Shown one piece after another: positions 11,001-23,000 of a stretch of DNA of 31,006 nucleotides (positions are counted from its first letter, which is position 1; each line of letters opens with the position of its first letter). Source of the DNA: Silene noctiflora (taxonomy: Eukaryota > Streptophyta > Magnoliopsida > Caryophyllales > Caryophyllaceae); the NCBI GenBank assembly GCA_009801015.1, contig VHZZ01010513.1, positions 23,657 to 54,662 of the forward strand, written 5' to 3'. The position numbers and the translations under genes were made by a program. Below the pieces are notes generated by a model. It did not search any database. It worked only from the letters and a program-made list of their open reading frames with translations, and had not been told where the DNA came from.

Positions 11001-14000
11001 TCACAAGTATAAAGCATACAAATTTAAAGGTATTACTATTACTAACAGGTACACCCCATCATCAATGCTAGGTACATTAGTTACACTTGGAAAGTACATC
11101 GGTTACTTGAGACTTGTCGAGAACATCAACCCCATCTAGAATAAAAATTACATTAATTCAACCACATGACTCATGAAATACTGATCGTGTTATGAACCCA
11201 AGCCACCATATTTGCAAAACTATAGAGCTGAAAAATTGGAATAGGTGTGTGAGAAGTATGGCGGCCTTTAAAATGATGTCATGGTATGGATGTTTTAAAC
11301 CTGTTTATCTGTTCATGAGGCATTCTTTTCTGACTTTGCTTGTGCTTGTGTGCATTGTCCAGTCGTCCACCTCCTTACTTTTGGCTTCAATAGTTGTGCA
11401 TTTGTTTGAAAGCTTGAGTTTTGCTTCACTCTTCTTACGATTCACATAGTTTTATTGTGTTTTGTTTCATATTTTAGATAAGAATTGATGGCCAAGACAC
11501 AAGTGACGTCACTCTTGAAAGTCTCCGGAAATGTATAGGCGTTGTACCTCAGGATACGGTAAAATCATATATCTTTGTTTGTTACAATTTTTTTTTTCTG
11601 TTAGATGTCCCGGCAGTAACTTGTTTTGGATTCAGGTACTGTTCAATGACACAATATTTCACAATATCCATTATGGTTGTCTGTCTGCAACAGCGGAGGA
11701 GGTTTGTCACCATGCTTTTTTTGTTTTCAGACCTATATAATCTGAACTTGTTTAATATTCGCTTCTTTTATATCAGGTTTATGAGGCTGCAAGGTGTGCA
11801 GCAATCCATGACACGATTATGAAATTTCCTGAAAAATATTCTACTGTTGTTGGGGAAAGAGGTTTAAAGGTCAGATCTCTTATCATCTATGGAGTAATTC
11901 ATAATATTATTATCCAACAATCATGTACTTTCTTATTTTCTTCCCACTTTCCTCTTTTGGCAATTTTTCTTCATTCTTCCCACTTTTCAATCTTTGCTAT
12001 TTTGGTAAATTCTTTGGTTGCATTTTACCAAATTTTCCCAGTTATGATGCTAAAATTTCAAAATCTGCTATTGCTCTATTAATTTTTAAGCTCTTTACAC
12101 TCGATTAGTAGCATCACTTCAGCGACCAGGCCCGGAAGAGCGATCCAGTCAAGCTTTACTAGTTAACTTCATTACAAAATCGCTCCTCCCTCTATAGTCA
12201 CCCAGATTGCCAAACCTCGTCACCAAATACCCCACGAGTACCCTTCCACCACTCAGGAGTCAGGCCCACAAAAAACCTAACACTCGCTCCCCACAATCCT
12301 AACAGCTCCCAATAACCCCACTTTCTGAACAACCCCACAACCCTCCAACAATCTCGCCACCGAACAACTTGATACGATCATGGATAGTGATTCGGTCATG
12401 GATAACATGGATGAGCTTGTTTTGGACAGTTCCTGGATAGTTCAAACTCTGGTCCAAGTAATATTCCAGGAGCCCAACTAATGGCACGTCAAGTTACTTG
12501 GATTGGGCCTATGTTCAAAAATGCCGTTTGCTTAATCAGTGGGTTCGAAAAACTCAAGCTTGCCTAGCTTGGATAAACCGTCAACATGGGAGACAAGAGG
12601 ATTAATTAGGAATAAATAGGAGCTTAATTGAGCAATTAAGCTAGTTTTTATTTCAGCATTATATTCCGTTTTTATGGCTTTTATTTTTCTAGGCGTCCCT
12701 CTTGGTGTTAATGTAGGTTTAGTTGAAAAAGGTCTGATGGGATGAGTGTCACTTGCTGCAAGGCAAAAGTACATGCCTCAGCTTGTGAGGTCCTCTGTTA
12801 AACAGTGTTTTCAAATGTATTTTTGGTCATTTTTTTTTGTCATTGCTCTTTCGTGTACACACAATTTACTCTTTTATGTACACATTTTTCAGTTTCACTC
12901 CTCTCATTTTTTCAATCTATCTTCTCCCCTATCCCTTTTTTCACAAAATCAATTCATCAATTGACAAAAAAAACTACCAATTTAGGTGGGAAAAATTAAT
13001 ATACGCATTTTTTATTTAGGGATTTTAAATTCATATAGCTGAAAGAAGAGCAATGACTGATTGAAAATTTTATAGCCTAATTTAATTGAAAGAACAGTAG
13101 CCTATTGAAAATTTTGAACCCTAATTTAAACCGTAATGCAAAAATTCTAATTGATAATCCTAATTGAAAAACCCTAATTGATTTTTTTTTTTTGTCAATG
13201 TACTCTTATATTATAAACTCAAACCATTCAATAAATACATCATCAATAGGTTCATAAAGCTAGAGGAATTCTACAACATTTATCTAATGTAACCACTCCC
13301 TAACTTTGTTCCAATCATTCCCCTTACAAATTGTCGTTTATCTCATATTGATCTGACTATGACGAACCAGTTCATAGATTATACAACCAGATATAGTACA
13401 ACTAGTTGTGTAGTTTGTCACTAGAATTGTGTTTTACAGATTATGAGTTTTATTATAAAGTTATGAGCTCGTTCACTTAAACATTAAGCTAAAAAAATAC
13501 AATATAGCTAAAAAACTATACATATAAGTTCAGTTAATTTTCAGTTTTGACAGTCAAAAAATTAAAATGAAACTTATAACCTTTAAAAGCTCAGAAAAAA
13601 CACACGTATGCTCAGTTCCTAGCAAGGCAAGGTCAAGGTCTGATGTAATACATCAAATGTGTGTTCCTTTTTTCCATGACGAACTCAGGCCTAGGAATTA
13701 CATGCTCCATCTCATTCTTCTCCTTAACCACCACTCTACAAAACCAGTAGCTGGAACATTACTCAGCAGCATATTGTTCAAAAGGGTTAAGCATTTCTGA
13801 TTGTAAGCACAAGTGAAAAACAGATGCCTTCCACACAGCAAACAAGTCCTGTCTGTACTGATATTCACACAACAAAGCCTGTCTTTTGTAAGAAATCGCC
13901 CATGAACAAACAGCCATCCTATGAAACAGTGCTTAGGAATGGCCATTCTATTCCATACAAACTTATACCAGTCCACCTCTTAACTTCATAAATTCCAAGC

Positions 14001-17000
14001 CAGTGATAACCTTGGTTAACTGTGTACTGGTTACCCTGAAAATTCCACCAAATACCATGATATCCATTCTTCAGTTTTTCCTTCACCCCACAGATTTTTA
14101 TCCAAGACCAAGTAGCTCCCAGTTTAGGTGTATATGTCAATCAATCCTCTTGTTTTAAATAAATAGGATGTATCCATTTAACCCACAATTGATCCTCTTT
14201 TTGAGTGATCCACCACACATATTTCCCCAAAGCTGCTATATTCCATCTTTTTAGGTCTGTTATTTCTAATCCACCACTTCTCTTATCATTACAAATCCTT
14301 CCCGAGAGATCAAAGGAGGGGAGTTAGCCTACTCCTGCCCCTGCCACAAGAAGTTCTTGCAGATAGATAGCTCTTTAGCTCTTAACCTGTTCAGAATGGT
14401 AGCAGGAAGAATGAACATTCTAACCCAGTAGCTATGAAGATTACTAAGTACAAATTTGATCAACACCAATCTACCAGCATATGAAAGCTTTCTTGTACCC
14501 AAGGGCAAGGCCTTGATTCTTTCCACAATCTTATCAACCAATTTAGAACAGACCATTACAGATAGTCTTTTAGTTCTAATTGAAATTTTAAACCCTAATT
14601 AAAGATAAAAACGATTAAATCAACTTAATGCACCAAAATTGATGTAATTTGTTGATAAAACGAAGTAATTACTGATTACATATGTGAATTAGGATTCATA
14701 ATTGAAGAATTTAAGAGTAATTTGATTAGGTTATAGGATAACAAAAAGAGGTTTTAGGAGAAATAGAAGAGACAACAATTAGCTTATTTGGTTGAGGGTA
14801 GGGAAGTATTTGGAAACATTATGAAAAAATGTACATGAAAGGGTAAAAGTTGAACATAAAAGAGAAACTGTGTTGTTTTGCGGAATACTTATCTTTTTCT
14901 TTGGAGGGATTGGTAAAAGCTGTGATAAATTTGTATAAGCCTGGATTAGATATGGAGGGGAATAGAAAAGGATAGAATTGATTGAGATGTGAAAAAAATG
15001 TGTATTTCAAGGTCTACTCCTTGAACTTCAATAAATGTGTTTGAAGTACGCCACCTTAACACTCCTGCAGCCAAGCTCTGACTGTGCCATATTGCCATGG
15101 GCGGTGTGCCTAGGCGCACCTCAAGGGACCCTTTTCTAAAACCTATTGTTGGGTTTTGGGATAGTTATAAGTGAGAAAGTGGAGAGAAATATGTTTGACG
15201 GAAGGAAATAGTTTGTGATTGAAATGTTTGTTTTATTGATTGTGAGTAATTGAATATTGATTAATTTTGATTGATTGAAAATAGTTAATTACAATGCCTT
15301 AGGATTACATGGTATTTATAGATGATACGCACCCTTTCATATTCTAGGATCATTTTCATATTCTAGGATGTATGCATGAATCATCTAGATTCATTGTACA
15401 TACATATGCATGAAGGATCTAGATTCATAGTACCTACATTATGCATGAAGGATCTAGATTCATAGTACATACATTATGCATGATTCATGAATGATCTAGA
15501 TACATAGTACATACACTATGTATAAATAATCTAGATTCATGGTATTAACTAAGTGCATAAACCTAAATGAATCTTGAAAAGTCTCATTATTTCAACACTC
15601 CTCCTTGAGACTTTTGGCCGTAACTCCGAGCTTGAGTCTTAAAAACTCAAATCTGTTTCTTGGTAGAGCTTTTGTAAAGATATTTGAAATCTGATACTCA
15701 ATAGGACAATATACAAGCTTGACTTCTTTCTCTTGCTCTCCATCACGAATGACATGAAATTTGATCTTCATATGCTTTGTTTTGCTATGACAAACTGGAT
15801 TCTTAGCAATAGCGATTGCCGATTTTCTATCTACTAGAACCTCTGTTGAATCTTCCTTGTGTGTGACCCATATCGGCAAGTATCTTCGTTAGCCAAATAG
15901 CTTGATTTACTGTAGCGCTTGCTGCCACGTACTCTGCTTCAAGCCGTAGATTGAGCCACAACACCTTGTTTCTTAGACATCCATGAGAACATCCCAGAAC
16001 CAAGTGTGAAAGCATAGCCAGAAGTACTTTTCATGTCGTGAACTGAACCAGCCCAATCGCTGTCAGAATAGGCTGTCAATTTTGGCTCTACACTTGATTC
16101 ACTCCAAAATTTGAAGTTCCCCTTAGATATCTCAGGATTCTTTTCGCTATTCCCATATGAATGTCACTTGCCTGCAATGCTTCTGTATAGCCCTGCATGT
16201 GCCTTCTGGTTGCCATCAGATTTCGATATATGCTCATTAATGGCTAGTGGTGTTGCTACTGGTTTGCAATGGTGCATCTTGAATTTTTTAAGAATACCTT
16301 GAGCATACTTAGCTTGAGAAATAAAAATCCCATCTTGAGATTGGTGAACCTCCATCCCAAGAAAGTAGNTCATGAGCCCCAAATCTNTCATCTCAAACAT
16401 CTTCTTCATCTCCTCCTTGAAAGTAACGATCATGTTGTCGTTATTCCCAGTAACGAGGAGATCGTCAACATAGAGAGAGACTAAGAGAAAGTCATTGTCT
16501 CCTTCCCTTTTCACATAAAGTGTGTTCATTTTTACTTTTCTCAAAACCTTGCTCAATAAAATATGAGTCGATTTTTGTGTACCATGCTCGAGGCACTTGT
16601 TTCAAGCCGTAAAGAGCCTTCTTTAGTTTGTACACACACTCTTCTTTTCCCTTTGCAATATAGCCTTTAGGTTGATGAACAAAAATTTCTTCTTCAAGCT
16701 CACCATTGAGGAAAGCCGACTTGACATCAAGCTGATATATTTTCCAAGTGCTGCTAAGGCGATAAGAGTTTTGACGGTGTTGAGTCTTGCTACTGGAGCA
16801 AAAGTGTTTCCATAATCAACCCCGACTTCTTGTGCATAGCCTTTGACAACAAATCTCGCTTTATATTTGTTGATTGTGCCATCAGGATTTAATTTGGTCT
16901 TATAAACCCATTTGACACCTATCACCTCCTCTGTCTTGAGGTGGATCAACAAGCTCTGATGTGTTATTTTTGATGATCATGTCGATCTCATTTTGCATTG

Positions 17001-20000
17001 CTTCCTGCCACTCCTTGGTTTTGGCGGCTTCCTCATAGTTATTTGGTTCATTAGTTGCAAAATAGCACAATTCACACAACTCGGGATCCAAATGAACAAT
17101 AGGACAATTTTGATAGATCTGAGATACAGATCTCTAGCATTCTCATCACTAGAATGAGGGGATGATGGCTTTGAATCGCTATTGTGTGGTGTAGAAGAAG
17201 AGGTGGTAGGCGTGTTACCAGAAGCACTGCTACTTGCTCTTGAGGAGATGAACTAGAATCTTCAAATATTACACTTCTTCGTTCAACTTTCTCTTCTTCC
17301 CAATTCCACATAGAATTTTCATCGAACTCCACATCTCTACTGATGATAATTTTCTCAGTATTGATGTTAAAAATTCGGTACCCCTTTGATTGTGTGCTAT
17401 AGCCAAGAAAAATTCCTTTCTCGGCTTTCTCATCCAACTTGGTCATTTTTTGAGATGGAATGTGAACATAACAGAGAGATCCAAATATTCGAAGTTGTTT
17501 GGCCGTCGGCTTAATCCCATTCCAAGCTTCAATTGGAGTCACTCCTTCAACAGCTTTAGTAGGGAGTCTGTTTAGCAAATAGACCAAAGTATACACGGCC
17601 TCCGCCCAAAATTTCTTTGGCATATTTTTCTTAGCGAGCATGCAACGAGCCATCTTCTTCTTCTCCTCCTCCTTCTCGAGGAGAGTAACCAACTATGAGT
17701 TGATGATCAACGCCCTCGTCTTCACAAAATTTATCAAACTGGGAGGAAGTATATTCCTTTCCTTTGTCCGATCTGATTCGTTTCATTTTGCACCTTGTTT
17801 GTGTCTCCACTAGAGCTTTGAATTTTCTGAACACATGGAACACATCTGATTTCTCACGCATGAAATATACCCATGTCATACGAGTATAGTCATCAATGAA
17901 CAAAATGAAGTACTTATTGTCGCTTAGAGAAGGAGTCCTGTGGTGCAAGCTCAAGTTTCTCCTTTGCTCTCCAGTTGCTTGCTTGTGTGAGGAAAAGGCT
18001 TGCGATGTTGCTTACCAAGATGACATGCATCACACAGATTTGGGATAGGAGGCAAAGAGGGAATATCACGCACCATGTTCTTGGTATAGAAAATTAAGCG
18101 CACCAATGTTGAAATGCCCATATCTCTTGTGCCAAAGCCATGTTTCATCACTTTCGACTTTGTTAGCCTGCTCCAAAGGTATATCCCAGAATAGAGAAAA
18201 TGCCTTGTTTTGCATTTTGATTTTAGCAATTTCCCTTTTTTGTGGATCATAGATGATGCAGTGTTCATCTTTGAAGATTACGGAATAACCATGGAGCATG
18301 ATTTGAGGTATACTCAATAGGTTTTCACTAAGATCAGGTACTAAGAGAACGTCATTGATAAATTTAGTACCTTTTTTAGTTTGGACTGCAATGGTTCCCT
18401 TTCCTTGTGTCTCTAAGACGGCCCCGTTTCCCACACGAATATGAGACTTGTTTGAAGTATCAAGTTGAGTGAAAATCTTCTTATCATGAGNCATATGGCT
18501 TGTACAACCACTGTCGATGAGCCATTTTTGCTTTTTGTCAGCTTTTTTACTTTGACAAACTTGAAATAGATGATCCTCAATTGCTTGTGAGTTTTGTCCG
18601 GCTTTGGTTTTACAATTTTTATCAATATGGCCAAACTTCTTGCAAAATCTACATTGTAGTTTGGGTTTCCCCTTAAACCAACAATTTTGCTCCGAATGAT
18701 TGTTTTTGCCACAAGTGCCACATGGAGGAAATTTTCCAGGTGTGGAAGAACTTTTGTTACCCTCCATATGTTTGTCTTTACCTTCTTTTAGATAAGGTAA
18801 CTTTGATTTGTGCTTAGTTTGGAAAGCACCCTCGGTTGGACTCTCATCGCTTTTGATGAATTTTTCCTCGTGTGCCAACAAGGAACCAAACAACTCGGTA
18901 GTCCCGAGTGTACTCAAATCTTCAAATAATCATAGAGGCAATAGCATTGAACTTACTATTGAGAGTTGCTAGCACCTTTGGAACGATTGTTTCATCGCTA
19001 GTACTTTCTCCATAGATTTGCATCTGATTTACAAGCTCCATGAATCTTGACGAATGTTCTTTTATGTTTTCGTCTTCTCTCATCTTTATATTTGCATAAT
19101 CTCTTAGTTTATTGAGTATTACAATCCTTACTTTCTCGGACCCATGAAATTCCTCTACAAGAGTGTTCCAGCCCGGATGATTTTTGTTGTTATGCTGTCC
19201 GATACAGCACTATGGATATATGAAAGTGCCCTCGCATCTTTCATTTCATCTGTTTTTAGTTGTTGTAGTTTTGCAGCGTAATATTTACTTCCTTCTACTT
19301 TTGCTTCAAACCCTTTTTCCACAATCTCCCATAGATCACAAAACTTTAAAAATAGTTTCATTTTGACACTTCAATAATCATAACTTTCTCCTGCAAAATT
19401 TGGGATTGCAGGGAGAGAAACCCTTGAACTTGAAGCCATACTTCAAGAGGTCCTTTAAGATCCTTAAAGGTTCTGATGCCAAATGTTTGGTTTTGGGGTA
19501 GTTACAAGTGAGAAAGTGGAGAGAAATATGTTTGATAGAAGGAAATAGTTTGTGATTGAAATGTTTGTTTTATTGATTGTGAGTAATTGGTAGATTGTAT
19601 TGATTGATTGAAAATAGTTAATTATAATGCCTTAGGATTACATGGTATTTATAGGTGATATGCACCCTTTCATATTCTAGGATCCTTTTCATATTCTAGG
19701 ATGTATGCATGAATCATAGTACATACCTTATGCATGATTCATGAAGGATCTAGATTCATAGTACATACATTATGCATGATTCATAGTACATACATTATGC
19801 ATGATTCATAGTACATACATATGCATGAAGGATCTAGATTCATAGTACATACATTATGCATGATTCATGAATAATTTAGATACATAGTACATACACTATG
19901 TATAAATAATCTAGATTTATGGTATTAACTAAGTGCATGAACTTAAATGAATCTTGAAAAATCTCATTATTTCAACACCTATGTTTGATTGTTAGACGTG

Positions 20001-23000
20001 TGCGTCACATCATATCTATTTTGTAAATGTTTTCTGAAGTGTCCAACACGCGTCAGTGAATTTGTGAAATAATACAGCGTAATACTAAGGTACATGTTCC
20101 ATGCTTGTGGATTAGGGCCTGATGATCTCTAAGAAATCACTAGGAAGAAAATAACTCCTATTAATTCCTGTCATTTCTCCTTAGTCCTTACCGTTGATGG
20201 TCCATAATGGGTCAAAGAACCACAAAAATAGCTTGAGACTTTCAGAAATTAAAGTCGGTTTCGGATTTTGTATGTTACCCATATAACGTTGAATTGACTT
20301 TGGTTATGGTGTTCAAAGATATGGTTTTGTAGGGAATTAGTGTCACAAACTTTACTTGCCCCATTCCCTGGAATTCAATTTTTATTGCCGAACAAACTGA
20401 AGCGGTATTCGATCATCGATTATATAATTGAAATTCACGAACTAGTTTACCCAAAGCTAAAAGTCTGGTGATAGTTGCGCGTTAGAGAGGTGGTGATAGT
20501 CCGATAGATTGTTGTTGGTGGTTAAAAGGCAGTTGGTTCCTAATGGGCTCCTAATGGGTTGTGAATAACTGTGATGTTAGTGTGCAACTATCTAAGACGT
20601 GTAGTTGTAACACCCCCATATACCAAGACTACCTCAACATATAGAGATGCTACCATTTCGATTACCCGAGTTACAGTAGATCAAAAGAAACCATTAAGAA
20701 ACAACATTTAATGATTAATGTTAAAGTGATACATGTCCAAAACCAAAATTCCTCAATGTGAGGTACAACCATCTCAAAACCAGAATACTAAAACCAAATA
20801 CCAAAAATACTGAAATCAAACTATCATATGACACAGCGGCAGACTAGCTACGAGACTCAGTGGTGACTCCATCCCAAGCAACCCGCGAACTATCCAAGCC
20901 ATACATGTCAAACAACTGTTCACCACCCCCAATGGATCATCATAGATACAAACACATATAACGGGGTTAGACAACACAATAAGGCAATCATAATACCACA
21001 TCACACTCCTCCAATACCACCAACACCATACATCTGAGCCCTACTAGTGAGGACCACAACCTTTATCACCTAAGCCCCGCTCACATCATAGAGCATAAAA
21101 CCCATGATCCTTAATGTTCACACCCCCCTGTGACGGGAACCACAAGAGGCGAACAAGGGCGTGAAGCCATTCCCGCAAATGGACTCCACTCAGCCGAGGG
21201 CGCACCTCGCGAACCACATACAATACACAACCATAATAATAATCATGCCAACACAGTAAATTAACCAATGTCTCAATCATGCTCATATATCACATCGTCA
21301 CAATTATATATATGAGTAGGGAAAACCCTGCCTGAGATGGAATTCACGAAGCAAACGCAGCAAGTCAGAATCTTTCCTCTACAAAGTCACCTCATATACA
21401 ATTAAACATCCAATTACAAATAATTCAACCATTACTTCCCAAAAAACCCCCAATTTACCCAATTAGGGCTTAAACAAAATTACATAAATAACATAAAACT
21501 GGTACAAGAATCTTACCCTGGACACGGCGATCGCTGTGATGTCAAAAGCCCCAAAAGATAAGAACCCTAGCCCTTGATTTGAGAGAAAAAGGAGAAGTAG
21601 ATCTGCGTTGTTTAGGTTTTTGTGAAAAGTTGTAAAGAGTAAAAGTAAAATTGATGAAAAGATACGTCGTTATTATAAAATAACCTCTCCCTTTTACTTT
21701 AAAATCAAACCGGGTAAAACCCGTAACTCGCAGCTACTCGATCGAGTAACTAACGTACTCGATCGAGTAACCCCTACTCGATCGAGTTGACCCATCAACT
21801 CGGTCGAGTATCTAACGAGCAGAACACTAGACTCTGATTCTTATTCGATAGAGCCTCTACTCGACAGAGTACTCAAAGGTCATAAAACACGGTGTATTAC
21901 AGTAGTGGTGAGATGAAGCTATGGTTCACTATTGAGATTATTATCATCCCATGAGTATGTGGTTAAGTCATTTATGCCTCCATCCAAATAAATATAATTC
22001 AGGACACTCCGAGTAACTCCCGGGAAAGGTCTATGGGTTCGCTTTTCATCTACGATACTCCGACACGTCAGACTACCGGCGTATCCCGTGTCAACACGAT
22101 ACGATACATGATACAACACGTGATATGTCCTCGACACGCCGGAATGGGACACGACTTGGGTACGACACAAAGGAGTGAGAAAACTTACTTTGTTGCTCTC
22201 ACGAAGCTCTTCAAATATGAAGATCTCGACCTTTATCCAGATCCAGATCTCGTTACATTGGTGGATGTAACCAGTGCTGGAAGAAGGAGAAGACCTCAAA
22301 AAGTTATCATTATGTGGGTGAGGAGGAGACACCGAGAACTCGAGAAGGGAGAAAAGAAGATAGAGAAAGTGTAATGTGGAAAAATGAGTATTGCGGCTGG
22401 GGAAGTGGTAGCACATTATGGTTTCATTTTCAGGAAAAGAAGAGCAAGTGGGTAGTTGGACACTTGTAAAGTGTACAATATATTATAATATAAAGTTCTA
22501 GAATATACTCCTCCTCACATTTAATAAAGTTCTAGAATTGTACTAATTACACGCATATAGTATCACTTTTACTCCTCACAATATATTTTTTTAATGGGTT
22601 AATTGATAAACAGTACCAATATAAGGAACCTTTTTCATAATTAGTACCAACATAATCAATAATTAGTAATTAGTACCAAAATATTAACTTTTTTCTACAA
22701 TAGGTACCAAGTCGACTGAAAATCTTATCTTAACCTATTCGAAAAAGGCCAAAAAGCCATCACTTATGTACCAATCTCCACTCATCCACTTCCAAATTCC
22801 TCTCTTAGATGAAAACACTTTTCAAGTAGGAAAAAAATTCGAGTAAAAAGGCGACTTGGTACCTATCGTAGAAAAAAGTTAATATTCTGCTAGTGATTAC
22901 TAATTATTGATTATGTTGGTATTGATTATGAAAAATAGGACTAAAGTTGGTAGTGTTTATCAATTTACCCTTTTTTAATTATTTCCCAATTTATGAATAA

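Larger units (their letters stand above)
9806..11477 (+). other. Intron 6 (1,672 bp)
   Basis: Holds the 122-bp tandem duplication and the 347-bp hAT-like MITE. The rest (10100-10640 and 11010-11477) shows no gene or repeat that I recognise. Confidence 0.7.
15147..19977 (-). mobile_element. Ty1/copia LTR retrotransposon, both LTRs, antisense to host gene
   Basis: The element is bounded by LTRs (15147-15597 and 19484-19977) with TGTT...AACA ends and by an exact 5-bp target duplication CCTAT (15142-15146 and 19978-19982). Transcription would run right to left: 5' LTR at 19977-19484, tRNA-Met-like primer site, gag, protease, integrase, reverse transcriptase, RNase H, purine tract, 3' LTR. The order integrase before reverse transcriptase places it in Ty1/copia. 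The reading frame is broken many times, so it is inactive. Undetermined bases occur at 16369, 16387 and 18491. Confidence 0.95.

Noticed and set aside
11819..12108. Two overlapping phenylalanine-rich frames after exon 9
   Set aside because: They are read-through of exon 9 into a pyrimidine-rich intron; no membrane protein is supported.
15374..15545. Repeated units resembling a CRISPR-like array
   Set aside because: This is a plant LTR; the units are directly adjacent tandem repeats with no unique spacers, and the same array is in the other LTR.
21086..21286. 66-codon minus-strand frame
   Set aside because: It lies inside the solo LTR, which is noncoding.
22033..22374. 113-codon open frame on the plus strand
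   Set aside because: It starts in the flank outside the hAT-like element and crosses its TIR; the opposite strand is also open across 165 codons. No motif is recognised, so it looks like a composition effect of GATAC/GAGAAG-rich DNA.
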